Shown here: positions 1 to 10,154 of the stretch, piece by piece | Layout of the letters: every line of letters begins with the position of its first letter | How positions within the stretch are numbered: the first letter of the stretch is position 1 | Source of the DNA: Hymenobacter sp. YIM 151858-1 | GTDB lineage: Bacteria > Bacteroidota > Bacteroidia > Cytophagales > Hymenobacteraceae | Reading direction: 5' to 3' | Assembly: GCF_025979705.1 (NCBI RefSeq) | Contig: NZ_CP110136.1 | Span: 4,278,001-4,342,000, forward strand | Length of the DNA: 64,000 nt | Translations under genes and position numbers: made by a program | The notes under the pieces: generated by a model | Databases searched by the model: none | Told to the model about the DNA's origin: nothing | Seen by the model: the letters and a program-made list of their open reading frames with translations, nothing else

Positions 1-110
1 AGCAGGTGAAAGGAAAAAGGTGACAAGTAACACGCTGCAGGAAACCAGAGCGTGCCAGTCAAAAGTAGCACGAGCCGGGCAACCCGGCCTAGCAAAATCA
101 GTTTCGCCCT

Positions 111-152
111 GTCACCTGTCACCTGTCACCTGTCACCTGTCACCTGTCACCT
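111..152. repeat. Six tandem GTCACCT units
   Basis: Six perfect head-to-tail copies of the 7-mer GTCACCT. The last unit runs into the stop codon (152-154 on the minus strand) of the lipoprotein gene. The first 40 bases of the window (aggtgacaagtaacacg) look like the opposite arm of the same element, as at 33854-33964. No spacers, so not a CRISPR array. Confidence 0.9.
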
Positions 153-547
153 TATTTCCTCCTCACTTTCAGCACCTCGTTTTCGAGCGACACGATTTCG
201 AGCTCGTAGTCGGGGTCTTTTTTGTCTTCGAGGCTGATGCGCAGCGTGTTGTCGTTTACGGGCGTCCAGGTGCCTTTGCGGCCCTCAATGCCGTCGGTAG
301 GGGCAATGTCGTACTGCGTAAACAGGCCGTTTTGCTCGAAGGCAAAGCCCGTGCGGCCGCGCGACGGCGGAAAGTTGTAGGTGTTGGGGCGGTACACGCG
401 TACGTCGCCTTGGTCTTCTTCGTGGGCATGCAGCCAGGTGCGGTAGAGCATTTTCAGCTTAAGCTCGGCGGCGCCGGCCGAGTCGTTGCGGCAGGTGCTG
501 GAGAGTAGCAGCACGCACAGGGAAAGAAGCAGGGCAGAGAGTCGCAT
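152..547 (-). CDS. Small lipoprotein of unknown function
   Basis: This 131-residue protein starts with a basic n-region (MRLS), a leucine-rich stretch and a Cys at about residue 19 (LLSSTC), so it is probably exported and perhaps lipidated; the box is not canonical because Thr precedes the Cys. The mature part is short, with W, Y and F spaced as in beta-rich lipocalin-like domains (motifs RGRTGFAFEQNGLFTQY, GTWT, DYELEIVSLENEVLKV), but this fold is only a guess. I start it at the ATG at 547 because four extra residues from the ATG at 559 would spoil the signal peptide. It diverges from the PolX-like gene. Its stop codon is overlapped by the GTCACCT repeat. Confidence 0.6.
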   Translation of the reverse strand: MRLSALLLSLCVLLLSSTCRNDSAGAAELKLKMLYRTWLHAHEEDQGDVRVYRPNTYNFPPSRGRTGFAFEQNGLFTQYDIAPTDGIEGRKGTWTPVNDNTLRISLEDKKDPDYELEIVSLENEVLKVRRK

Positions 548-645
548 AGCGGCTAACATACGTAACCTGGGTGGCTTTTGCCGTAAGCTACCTACGCGGG
601 CCAGCGGTTTTGCGTATAGCTTTACTGCTTCAAACGATACTTGCC

Positions 646-2418
<1,773 letters not shown>

Positions 2419-2420
2419 GT

Positions 2421-2443
2421 AGCGCCGAGTAGCACTCGGCGCT
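2421..2443. repeat. Palindromic hairpin agcgccgagt/actcggcgct
   Basis: Perfect 10-bp inverted repeat with a 3-base loop just after the PolX-like stop codon. Nearly the same core recurs at 2520-2542. Without a T-run it is not a classic terminator. Confidence 0.75.
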
Positions 2444-2512
2444 GGCGCTGCGGGCGCCAATTTGGGGCCGCGCCGTGTGGCTTGAATTGCGCAGCCCCGC
2501 ATGGTCGGCTTT

Positions 2513-2556
2513 GCCGCCCGCGCCGAGTAGCACTCAGCGCTACGCGCGGGCGGCTA
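2513..2556. repeat. Second hairpin of the same family, with extended outer stem
   Basis: The core cgccgagtagcactcagcgc repeats the 2421-2443 element with one change and is enclosed by the outer arms gccgcccgcgc and gcgcgggcggc. It lies just before the GTG start of the glycosyltransferase gene, so it could fold in the leader mRNA. Confidence 0.7.
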
Positions 2557-2583
2557 CTTACCAACTCCATTAATTATCCGGCA

Positions 2584-3651
2584 GTGAAGATTTTAGTCCT
2601 GCGCTTTTCCTCCATCGGCGACATTGTGCTGACCACGCCCGTGGTGCGCTGCCTGAAGCAGCAAGTGCCCGGGGCGCAGGTGCATTACTGCACCAAACCC
2701 GCGTACCGGGGCATGCTCGAGGCCAACCCCTACGTGGATAAAGTGCATTGCCTTACCGGCTCGCTCCGGGAGCTGGTGCGCGAGCTGCAGCAGGAGCAGT
2801 TCGATTTCATCGTCGATCTGCACAACAACCTGCGCACCTTCCTGATTAAGCTGCAGCTGGGCCGGCCGAGCGCCAGCTTCAACAAGCTCAACTTCCGGAA
2901 GTGGCTGCGCGTGAACCTGAAGTGGGATGTGCTGCCGCGCGTGCACATTGTGCAGCGCTACCTAGGGGCCGCCGCGCCCTTGGGCGTGCACGACGATGGC
3001 TGCGGCCTCGACTATTTCATTCCGGCCGATCAGCGCGTTGATGTGGAGCAAACCCTGCCCGCCGATTTCCACAACGGTTACGTAGCGTTTGCTATTGGTG
3101 CCCAGCACGCCACCAAGCGCCTGCCCGTGGAGCGCATCATTGAGCTGTGCGGCCAACTGCGCCGCCCCGTGGTGCTCCTGGGTGGCCCCGAAGACGAAAG
3201 CACCGGGCACGTGGTAGAGCTGCACTTCGAGCAGCACCCGCCCGGGGAGCAGGCCCAGGCACTGCCGCGCAGCATTCCGGCGTCGCCTTACTACTTCGAT
3301 AAAACCGCCTTGCCGCCTTCGCGCACCAGCATTTACAATGCCTGCGGCCGGTTTTCGCTGCACCAGTCGGCTTCGTTGCTGAAGCAGGCGCAGCTCGTAA
3401 TCAGCCACGATACCGGCCTGATGCACATTGCCGCCGCTTTCCGGAAGGAGATTTTCAGCGTGTGGGGCAATACCGTGCCCGAGTTTGGCATGTACCCCTA
3501 CCGCACCGAGTTTAAGGTGCTGGAAGTGGAAGGGCTGGCTTGCCGGCCGTGCTCCAAAATCGGGTACGAAAAGTGCCCGCAAGGCCATTTTCGCTGCATG
3601 CGCGACATCCGGTTCGATTTGGACCTGCCACCCGCGCGCGACGCCCGTTAA
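2584..3651 (+). CDS. Glycosyltransferase family 9 (heptosyltransferase-like)
   Basis: A 355-residue GT9 protein, likely adding a heptose or similar sugar to lipopolysaccharide core on the inner face of the inner membrane. The N-terminus VKILVLRFSSIGDIVLTTPV is the typical GT9 start, with IVDLHNNLRT following, and the C-terminal half has the nucleotide-sugar site motif LVISHDTGLMHIAAAF. The C-terminal CRPCSK...CPQGHFRCM cysteine cluster is common in Bacteroidota members. I use GTG 2584, because translation from the upstream ATG (2482) would include the repeat hairpin as low-quality sequence. The acceptor sugar cannot be told from sequence. Confidence 0.88.
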   Translation: MKILVLRFSSIGDIVLTTPVVRCLKQQVPGAQVHYCTKPAYRGMLEANPYVDKVHCLTGSLRELVRELQQEQFDFIVDLHNNLRTFLIKLQLGRPSASFNKLNFRKWLRVNLKWDVLPRVHIVQRYLGAAAPLGVHDDGCGLDYFIPADQRVDVEQTLPADFHNGYVAFAIGAQHATKRLPVERIIELCGQLRRPVVLLGGPEDESTGHVVELHFEQHPPGEQAQALPRSIPASPYYFDKTALPPSRTSIYNACGRFSLHQSASLLKQAQLVISHDTGLMHIAAAFRKEIFSVWGNTVPEFGMYPYRTEFKVLEVEGLACRPCSKIGYEKCPQGHFRCMRDIRFDLDLPPARDAR

Positions 3652-3669
3652 GCTTTAGCCGCAGAGTCA

Positions 3670-3702
3670 AAGCCCACCCAGGTAGCCTGGGTGGGCTTTT
3701 TT
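3670..3702 (+). terminator. Rho-independent terminator after the GT9 gene
   Basis: Perfect 13-bp stem aagcccacccagg / cctgggtgggctt with loop TAG and a T-run, 18 bases after the GT9 stop codon. Confidence 0.88.
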
Positions 3703-3790
3703 GTGCCGGGTGGCAGCAGGTTTGTCGCTGGCAACGTAGTTAGGCAAGCAACGCCTCGCCCAAACGTGTTGCCCAACCCGTTGCCGCATA

Positions 3791-4276
3791 ATGACTGAAA
3801 CCACACCCGCTACCAACCAACCGCAGCCCACCGACCACACCGTGCTGGTGCGCGTAGGCGCCGATGCGCTGCTTGCCGATGTACAAGCCGGTCGCCATAC
3901 CTTCATCATCGACGAGCCCGTAGCCATTGGCGGCCACGACCGCGGCCCCACGCCCTACGATATGCTGCTTTCGGCCCTGGGCGCCTGCACTGCCATTACG
4001 CTGCGCCTGTATGCCAACCAAAAGCAGTGGCCGCTCGAAGCCGTAGAGGTGCGCCTTTCGCACGGGCGCGTGCACAAGCTCGATTGCGAACAATGCGAAC
4101 AGGAGGCCGGCGGAATGCTGGAGGTGGTACGCAAGGAGTTGCGCCTGCTGGGCCCTTTAACCGCCGAGCAACGCCAGCGACTGGAGGCAATTTCGGCCAA
4201 GTGCCCCGTGCAGAAAACCCTCGGCAAAAGCATGCGCATCGAAACCACCCTGGTGCCGGCCGACGCTTGGGTGTAG
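3791..4276 (+). CDS. OsmC family protein
   Basis: A 161-residue OsmC/Ohr superfamily protein, a class of cytoplasmic thiol peroxidases acting on organic hydroperoxides. Family hallmarks are GPTPYDMLLSALGACTAITL, holding the first redox Cys on the central helix, and SAKCPVQKTL, holding the second Cys near the C-terminus. An additional DCEQCEQE pair is seen in the middle; it resembles the insertion found in OsmC domains that are fused to hydrolases in other bacteria, but here the domain stands alone. Substrate not determinable. It lies between a clear terminator and the IS element, so it is probably monocistronic. Confidence 0.88.
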   Translation: MTETTPATNQPQPTDHTVLVRVGADALLADVQAGRHTFIIDEPVAIGGHDRGPTPYDMLLSALGACTAITLRLYANQKQWPLEAVEVRLSHGRVHKLDCEQCEQEAGGMLEVVRKELRLLGPLTAEQRQRLEAISAKCPVQKTLGKSMRIETTLVPADAWV

Positions 4277-4424
4277 CCCTAGGTAAGCTGCCGGACAAAG
4301 CCGCAGAGGAGCAGCTATTGAATTATCGGGGCAGCAGTTTCCTGCTTAAGCCGCGCTTATACGAGCGCCCTTGGAAATTTCCGCGCCTATGCACCTAAGC
4401 ACAAAACGGTAGCCATTCTGTCGG

Positions 4425-5278
4425 CTAGGCGGTGTTCTCAATTAACCAGCGGGCAAGGATGCCGTAGCAGGTTAATTTGAGGCTATGAACGCAGACCGCA
4501 CCTTGTTGAGTGATGCCGAGTGGGCCCTGTTGGCCCCGTTGCTGCCGGGCCGGGTGGGCACGCGCGGGGTGACAGCCGCGGACAACCGGCGCTTCGTGGA
4601 GGCCGTGCTTTGGGTAGGCCGCACCGGGCTGCCCTGGCGCGATTTGCCGCCGCACCTGGGCCAGTGGCACCGGGTGTTCGTGCGCTTCGCGCGCTGGCGG
4701 CAGGGCGGCGTGTGGGCGCGGGTCTTGGCCACCTTGCAAGCCCGGGGCCGCGCCGTGGCCAGCCCGCGCAGCCGGCAGGTGCAAGTGGACTCGACCACGG
4801 TGCGGGCGCACCAGCACGCGGCCGGAGCGCGCAAAAAACGGCCCGCAGGCGCTGGGGCGTAGCCGCGGCGGCTTCTCCACCAAGCTGCATTTGGCCGGCG
4901 ACGCCGGCGGCTACCCGCTGGGCTTCGTCCTGACGGCCGGCCAGGCCGGCGACGCGCCGCAAGCCGCCGCCCTGCTGGCCCCGCACCTGGCGCCGGGCCG
5001 CCTCGTGCTGGCCGACGCGGCCTACGACGCCGACGCGCTGCGCGCCCAAATCAGCACTTCCGGCGCCGTAGCCGTGATTCCGCCCACGCCCAACCGCCGT
5101 CAGCCCCCGCCGCTGGACCGCGCCGCCTACCGCGACCGAAACCAAATCGAGCGCCTTGTCAACCGCCTTAAGCAGCACCGCCGCATCGCCACCCGCTACG
5201 ACAAACGCGCCGACAGCTACCTCGCCTTTGTCTACGCCAGAGCCATGTTGATGTGGCTTAAATGAGAACACGGCCTAG
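4425..5278 (+). mobile_element. IS5-family insertion sequence with CTAG target duplication
   Basis: The element body is 4429-5274 (846 bp). The left end gcggtgttctca and right end tgagaacacggc are inverted repeats matching at 11 of 12 positions, with weaker matching continuing inward. CTAG occurs directly outside both ends (4425-4428 and 5275-5278) and fits a 4-bp target duplication; IS5 itself is known to duplicate 4 bp with a TA core. Length, ends and the two-frame transposase agree with the IS5 family, IS427-like group. It looks complete. A single copy is present in this window. Confidence 0.88.
4485..5265 (+). CDS. IS5-family DDE transposase in two frames (frameshift at A-run)
   Basis: The first frame (4485-4862) encodes the helix-turn-helix N-terminus and the first catalytic Asp (VDSTTVRAHQHA). 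It then runs off into RPAGAGA and stops. The second frame (to 5265) carries NGPQALGRSRGGFSTKLHLA, the second Asp (LADAAYDAD) and the Glu motif RNQIERLVNRLKQ, then the C-terminus. The two join smoothly at the run AAAAAAC (4833-4839) if reading shifts +1 (or -2), giving a full product of about 260 residues. Expression may use ribosomal or transcriptional slippage at this run, as in related IS elements, or one copy may be mutated. No other disruption is seen. Confidence 0.85.
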
Positions 5279-5479
5279 CGCAACCATGCAGCTACGCCCC
5301 AACGAGGCAAAGTACATAAGCGCCGACAACACCGCGATATAGAGCAGAAAGGTGGCGTTGGTTTTCAAGGTGAAATTTACTCGTGCTTACTGCGCCGCAG
5401 CCAGCAGTGCGGCCACACCGTGGAGTTTCAGGATGTAACGCAAACCAACGCGTTGCTGGCTAAGCAAAGCATCAACTAA
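5279..5479 (+). pseudogene. Possible 3' gene remnant beside the IS
   Basis: An open frame of 66 codons without a start begins directly after the right CTAG duplication and ends at TAA 5477-5479, with a plausible C-terminal sequence (GHTVEFQDVTQTNALLAKQ). Joining it to the left flank of the IS puts a stop codon (TAG of the target) in frame, so the IS did not simply split an intact gene. I do not recognise the family. 5480-5630 shows nothing further. Confidence 0.25.
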
Positions 5480-5630
5480 GCAGCGGCCGTGTTGCTGTTA
5501 GCCGTACCCAAAGTAAGCAGCGCTGCAACAGCAACAATGCTAAGCGAAACGCCTTCTAGGGCTTGTAGAGCGGGGTTTTTACGGCACCTTTGCGGCGCAT
5601 TTTCGCAGGCCCATTGTGGGCAACACATTT

Positions 5631-6155
5631 ATGCCGATTACCTCCATTGCTTTCGCGGAGCTGCCCGCCGCTATGCAAACCACCCTAGGGCAACTGGCAC
5701 ACGCCGAGTTCGGGCACGTGCCTATTGTGCAACAGTACCAGTGGGCCACGCCCGATTGGTCGATGCTGTTGCACGACGACCAAGGCCAGCTGCTGGCCTT
5801 CTACAACCTGGTGCTGCGCACCGCCACCTTCGATGGGCACCCCGTGCGGTTAGCGGGCCTCAACAACGTAATTACGCCGCCCGCTTTTCGCGGCCGTGGC
5901 TTTGCCAAGCAACTGCTGCTGGCCACCGAGCCGCAGTGGTGGGAGCCGCTGGGCGCTCAACACGGTCTGCTGGTGTGCGCCGATCACATGCTGCCGTATT
6001 ACCGCAAGCTGGGCTGGTACTCAGTTGAGGCCGCTCTGTACTTCAGCCAGCCCGATGGGCAGCGCCACCGCTTCGAGTCGAACGTGATGCTGCGCAGCCC
6101 CAGTGCCCTGCAAGTGAATCCCGCCGAAATCGACCTAGGCGGTTTGCCCTGGTAG
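5631..6155 (+). CDS. GNAT family N-acetyltransferase
   Basis: A 174-residue GNAT-fold protein, transferring an acetyl group from acetyl-CoA to an unknown amine. The acetyl-CoA binding motif A is clear: VITPPAFRGRGFAKQLLLA matches the R/Q-x-x-G-x-G/A loop. Downstream come LLVCADHMLPYYRKLGW (motif B region with the usual Tyr-Gly-Trp end) and a short C-terminal strand region. I start at ATG 5631 rather than GTG 5616 because the former gives a normal GNAT N-terminus. Converges with serS across a shared terminator. Confidence 0.8.
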   Translation: MPITSIAFAELPAAMQTTLGQLAHAEFGHVPIVQQYQWATPDWSMLLHDDQGQLLAFYNLVLRTATFDGHPVRLAGLNNVITPPAFRGRGFAKQLLLATEPQWWEPLGAQHGLLVCADHMLPYYRKLGWYSVEAALYFSQPDGQRHRFESNVMLRSPSALQVNPAEIDLGGLPW

Positions 6156-6176
6156 TTGGCAGGCATAACCACCCGT

Positions 6177-6220
6177 CAACAAAAAAGCCCGGCTGCCACT
6201 GGCAGCCGGGCTTTTTGTTG
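6177..6220. terminator. Bidirectional terminator between GNAT gene and serS
   Basis: Long stem with A-run on the left and T-run on the right (aagcccggctgcca / tggcagccgggctt, extended by caac...gttg), between two convergent genes, so it can serve both directions. Confidence 0.9.
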
Positions 6221-6239
6221 ACCTAGGACGGGTGCTGGT

Positions 6240-7517
6240 TTAGCCCAACTGCCCGAAGCCGCAGTAGCGGTGCAGCACCTCGGGCAGGCGAATGGTGCCG
6301 TCGGCTTGCTGGTTGTTCTCGAGCAACGCGGCCACGATGCGCGGCAGGGCCAAGGCCGAGCCGTTGAGCGTGTGCAGCAGCTGCGTTTTGTTGTTTTCGT
6401 CGCGGTAACGCAGCTTCAGGCGGTTGGCCTGGTAGGTTTCGAAGTTCGAGCACGACGATACCTCCAGCCAGCGCTGCTGTGCCGCCGACCACACCTCCAG
6501 GTCGTAGGTAAGGGCCGAAGTGAAGCCCATGTCACCGCCGCACAGGCGCAGCACGCGGTAGGGCAGCTCCAGCTTCTGCAGCAGCTGCTCGATGTGACCC
6601 AGCATGCGCTCCAGCGTTTGGTAAGAGCGCTCCGGCAGGTCGATTTCCACAATCTCAACCTTATCGAACTGGTGCAGGCGGTTGAGGCCGCGCACGTGCG
6701 CGCCCCACGAGCCCGCCTCGCGGCGGAAGCAGGGCGTGTAGCCGGCGTTGCGGATCGGCAGGCGCTCCGCCGCGATGATTTCGTCGCGGTAGAGGTTGGT
6801 GATGGGCACCTCCGCCGTCGGAATCAGGTACAGGTCGTCGGCGGTGGCGTGGTACATCTGGCCCTCCTTGTCGGGCAGTTGGCCCGTGCCGTAGCCCGAA
6901 GCCTCGTTGATGAGGATGGGCGGCTGCATTTCAGTGTAGCCTGCGGCCATGGCTTCATCCAGGAAGAAGTTGATGAGTGCACGCTGCAGGCGGGCGCCCT
7001 GGCCTTTGTACACCGGGAAACCGGCGCCCGTAATCTTATTGCCCAGCTCAAAATCGATGATGTCGAGCTTCTTGATCAAATCCCAGTGGGGGAGGGCGGT
7101 GCCGGGCAGCTCGGGTTTGTTGCCTACTTCGCGCACCACCTCGTTGTCGTCGGCCGAGCGGCCGGCCGGCACGCTCGCGTGCGGCACGTTCGGAATGCGG
7201 TACAGCGCGTCCTGCAGCTCCTTCTCCACGCCGGTTAGCTCCTCGGCGGCCGATTTGGTTTGTTGCTTCAGGGCAGCGGTGCGGCTTTTCAGCTCCTCGG
7301 CCCCGGCTTTGTCGCCGCCCTTCATCAGCGCGCCGATTTGCTGGGCCAGCTTGTTGGCTTCGGCCTGCGCGGCGTCGTGCTCGGTTTGCAGCTGGCGGCG
7401 GCGCTGATCCAGCTCCAGCACGCGCTGCAACTCGGCCTCGGCGTTGGGGAAATTCCTTTTGGTGAGCCCGGCCAATACCCGGTCGGTTTGTTCTTTCAGG
7501 ACGGAAACTTGCAGCAT
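6240..7517 (-). CDS. serS: Seryl-tRNA synthetase
   Basis: A 425-residue class II aminoacyl-tRNA synthetase charging tRNA-Ser (and tRNA-Sec where present). The N-terminal 110 residues form the expected long antiparallel coiled-coil arm (LDQRRRQLQTEHDAAQAEANKL...), which contacts the tRNA. Catalytic motifs follow: PTAEVPITNLYRDE (serine site), motif 2 PCFRREAGSWGAHVRGLNR and motif 3 LNGSALALPRIVAALLEN. Length is normal. I start at MLQVSVLKEQ (7517); eleven upstream residues in the open frame are not conserved in the family. A TACTTTTG promoter box lies 31 bases upstream. No CCTAGG occurs inside this conserved gene. Confidence 0.97.
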   Translation of the reverse strand: MLQVSVLKEQTDRVLAGLTKRNFPNAEAELQRVLELDQRRRQLQTEHDAAQAEANKLAQQIGALMKGGDKAGAEELKSRTAALKQQTKSAAEELTGVEKELQDALYRIPNVPHASVPAGRSADDNEVVREVGNKPELPGTALPHWDLIKKLDIIDFELGNKITGAGFPVYKGQGARLQRALINFFLDEAMAAGYTEMQPPILINEASGYGTGQLPDKEGQMYHATADDLYLIPTAEVPITNLYRDEIIAAERLPIRNAGYTPCFRREAGSWGAHVRGLNRLHQFDKVEIVEIDLPERSYQTLERMLGHIEQLLQKLELPYRVLRLCGGDMGFTSALTYDLEVWSAAQQRWLEVSSCSNFETYQANRLKLRYRDENNKTQLLHTLNGSALALPRIVAALLENNQQADGTIRLPEVLHRYCGFGQLG

Positions 7518-7547
7518 ACTTCGGCGACAATACGCGTGGAAACGCGG

Positions 7548-7555
7548 CAAAAGTA
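7548..7555 (-). promoter_or_regulatory. -7 box TACTTTTG for serS
   Basis: On the minus strand the sequence TACTTTTG is a perfect match to the Bacteroidota -7 consensus TAnnTTTG, about 30 bases before the serS ATG. No good -33 TTTG at 19-21 bases is visible. The rest of 7556-7944, between serS and rho, shows no gene; one CCTAGG lies at 7767. Confidence 0.6.
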
Positions 7556-7944
7556 GCGGTTTTCGGCCGCTGCCGGCAGCTCTTTTGTTGGGCTGCTGAG
7601 CGCCGGCACCTAAGGAAGAGCCAATCGCAGCCCGTCCGGAACTAAGCCAATCTGCGAAAAGTTAAATTCTCGAGCACGGTTTATAAAATCGATGCATCCT
7701 ATTGGCCCTTTTGGCCGTATTGCGTAACATTGCGAAAGCAAGCCGGCGTGTGATGCCGGGCCCAGCCCTAGGTGGTTTCCGGCCCGATTGGTTCCAGCGC
7801 CCAGAGTCTCCAGCTTTTCTGACATCCTGCCCGCGCTTTTGCGCTGCTTATCTGTAGGGTTTGTGCCGTGGCAGCTCGCCAAAGGGCCGCGGCGGCATTT
7901 GCCGGGCATCTCCACCCCGATTTCTCTCCCTCCCGTACCCATTT

Positions 7945-10077
7945 ATGTACACTATTGACGAGCTCAAGGACCGGTTGTTGTCCGAGCTGAAGGAAATAGC
8001 CGAATCCCTTAACGTGGGCAATTTCCGCCGCCTGAGCAAGCAGGACCTTATCTACAAGATTCTGGATCAGCAAGCTATAACGCCGCCCGATAAAATGCCC
8101 ACTAAACGGGCTCCGTTGGCCGAAACCGTTGAGGCCGCTCCAGCCGCGAATGGCGCTGTTGCGCCTGCCGTAGCCGCCCCTGCGGGCCGCCCCGAGCGCC
8201 GTGGTGGCCGCAACGCCGCTCCGGCCCCTGCCCCGGTGGTGGCCGAAGCGCCCGTAGCCGAGGCTGCCGGGGCCGAAGCACCCGTTGCTGAGGCCCCGGC
8301 TGTTGAGGTATCGGTGGGCAACGGCCGCGCCGCACGCGGCAACCAGCGCGGTGGCCGCGGCCGCCGCAACGACCAGCCGGTAGCTGCTGCCGCCCCCGAC
8401 GAAGAGGGCAACGCTCCGGCCGCTCCGCTGCCGCCGGTAGAGGCGCCGGCCATTAACGAGCCGGTAATCACCCAGCCGATTCCCGAAATTCAGCAGCCTG
8501 CCGAGGCGCCCGCCCCGCGCCCCGCCGAGGAGCAGCCCCGCGAGCAGCGCCCCGTGCGCTTTGTGGTGCCGCAACCCGGCCGCGAGCCGCGCGAAATTCG
8601 CCCGGCCGATTACCGCCGCGATGCGCCGCGCCCCAACCGCAACGACCCCCGCGAGCCGCGCCCCGCACCGCAGGGCACGCCCGAGCAGGCACCGCAAGCA
8701 CCGCGCCCCCTAGGTGAGCAGCCGCGTCCGCTCAACGGGCAGGCCCAGCCGCCGCGCGACGAACGCGACGTGCGCGAACCGCGGGAGCCCCGCGAAATGC
8801 GTGATGGCCGCGAGGGGCGCGAACCGCGCGACCGTGACCAGCGCCGCGAAGACCGCTTTAACCGCGAAGGCCGCGAAGGCCGCCAACCGCAGCAAGGCCA
8901 GCGCCCTGCTGGCGAGCAGCCCCAGCAGCGCCAGCCGCAGCTGCCCCGCGTCGAATCGTTGGATATTACCATTCCGAGCGAAGGTGCTCTGGAGATGATG
9001 CCCGACGGTGGCTATGGCTTCCTTCGTTCGCCGTACTACAATTACCTGGCCTCGCCCGACGACATTTACGTGTCGCCGCAGCAGGTGAAGCAGTACTCGC
9101 TGAAAGCAGGCGACACTGTGAAGTGCACCGTGCGCCCGCCCAAAGAAGGCGAAAAGTACTATGCACTGGTAACGGTGGAAAGCGTAAACGGCCGCTCGGT
9201 GGAAGACGTGCGCGACCGGATTTCCTTCTCGCACCTTACGCCGCTGTTTGCCGAGGAACGCCTCAAGCTGAGCACTTCGCCTTCGCAGTACAGCACCCGT
9301 ATTTTGGATTTGTTTGCCCCCATCGGCAAAGGCCAACGCGGCCTGATTGTGGCGCAGCCCAAAGTGGGTAAAACCGTACTGCTGCAGGAAATTGCCAACT
9401 CTATTGCCGAGAACCACCCCGAGGTGTACCTGATGATTTTGCTCATCGACGAACGCCCCGAGGAAGTAACCGAGATGCAGCGCACGGTGAAAGCCGAAGT
9501 GCTCAGCTCGACCTTCGACGAAACAGCCGACCGCCACGTGAAAATCGCCGGCATGGCTCTCGACAAGGCCAAGCGCCTCGTCGAGTGCGGCCACGATGTC
9601 GTAATCCTGCTCGACTCGATTACGCGCCTGGCCCGCGCCTACAACACGGTGCAGCCTTCGTCGAGCCGCATCCTGTCGGGTGGTATCGATGCTGGCGCTC
9701 TGCAGAAGCCCAAGCGCTTCTTTGGTGCTGCTCGCAACGTGGAAAACGGCGGTTCGCTCACCATCATTGCCACGGCCCTGACGGACACCGGCTCGAAGAT
9801 GGATGAAGTAATCTTCGAAGAGTTCAAGGGTACCGGCAACATGGAGCTCCAGCTCGACCGCAAGCTGGCCAACAAGCGCATCTTCCCGGCCATAGACGTG
9901 CCGGCTTCGGGCACCCGCCGCGAAGACCTGCTGATGGGCAAGGAAGAGCTCAGCCGCGTGTGGGTTCTGCGCAAGTTCATGTCCGACATGACCTCGACCG
10001 AGGCCATGGAGTTCCTGAAGGACCGCATGAAAGGCACCCGCGACAACATGGAGTTCTTGGTGTCGATGAACGGCTAA
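7945..10077 (+). CDS. rho: Transcription termination factor Rho with long disordered insert
   Basis: A 710-residue Rho helicase, which ends transcription by translocating along nascent RNA as a hexamer. Residues 1-50 are the Rho_N helical domain ([21 protein letters not shown]). Residues about 50-330 are a low-complexity insert, first Ala/Pro/Glu-rich with RGGRGRR, then Arg/Glu/Pro/Gln-rich ([18 protein letters not shown]). The RNA-binding cold-shock domain follows (GGYGFLRSP), then the ATPase with Walker A QPKVGKT and Walker [18 protein letters not shown]. coli Rho has about 419 residues. ATG 7945 is chosen since it begins the conserved N-terminus. The only CCTAGG word lies within the insert. 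Confidence 0.97.
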   Translation: MYTIDELKDRLLSELKEIAESLNVGNFRRLSKQDLIYKILDQQAITPPDKMPTKRAPLAETVEAAPAANGAVAPAVAAPAGRPERRGGRNAAPAPAPVVAEAPVAEAAGAEAPVAEAPAVEVSVGNGRAARGNQRGGRGRRNDQPVAAAAPDEEGNAPAAPLPPVEAPAINEPVITQPIPEIQQPAEAPAPRPAEEQPREQRPVRFVVPQPGREPREIRPADYRRDAPRPNRNDPREPRPAPQGTPEQAPQAPRPLGEQPRPLNGQAQPPRDERDVREPREPREMRDGREGREPRDRDQRREDRFNREGREGRQPQQGQRPAGEQPQQRQPQLPRVESLDITIPSEGALEMMPDGGYGFLRSPYYNYLASPDDIYVSPQQVKQYSLKAGDTVKCTVRPPKEGEKYYALVTVESVNGRSVEDVRDRISFSHLTPLFAEERLKLSTSPSQYSTRILDLFAPIGKGQRGLIVAQPKVGKTVLLQEIANSIAENHPEVYLMILLIDERPEEVTEMQRTVKAEVLSSTFDETADRHVKIAGMALDKAKRLVECGHDVVILLDSITRLARAYNTVQPSSSRILSGGIDAGALQKPKRFFGAARNVENGGSLTIIATALTDTGSKMDEVIFEEFKGTGNMELQLDRKLANKRIFPAIDVPASGTRREDLLMGKEELSRVWVLRKFMSDMTSTEAMEFLKDRMKGTRDNMEFLVSMNG

Positions 10078-10091
10078 ACATCGTTCATCAA

Positions 10092-10138
10092 GCCCAACAA
10101 AAAAGCCCCGCCGTGCTGGCGGGGCTTTTTTGTTGGGC
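10092..10138. terminator. Strong bidirectional terminator after rho
   Basis: A 21-bp perfect stem from gcccaac through aaaaaagccccgcc, loop gtgct, and its complement ending in TTTTTTGTTGGGC. It lies between convergent rho and the T9SS gene. Confidence 0.95.
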
Positions 10139-10154
10139 CTTAACCTAGGGCAGG

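Noticed and set aside
111-152. CRISPR array
   Set aside because: The units are 7 bases and directly adjoining, with no spacers or cas genes in the window.
4425-5479. IS insertion that split one gene
   Set aside because: The left flank and right flank do not join in an open frame; the restored target site would contain a stop codon in the frame of the right-hand remnant.
6270-7238. Long open frame (322 codons) opposite serS
   Set aside because: It lies entirely antisense to the conserved synthetase; high-GC genes often leave such open frames. Composition (Val, Gln, Ala, His-rich) is that of a shadow frame.
7556-7944. Rho leader or small RNA in the serS-rho gap
   Set aside because: A leader with autoregulation would be reasonable for rho, but I could not find a supported stem-loop set or a promoter with proper spacing.
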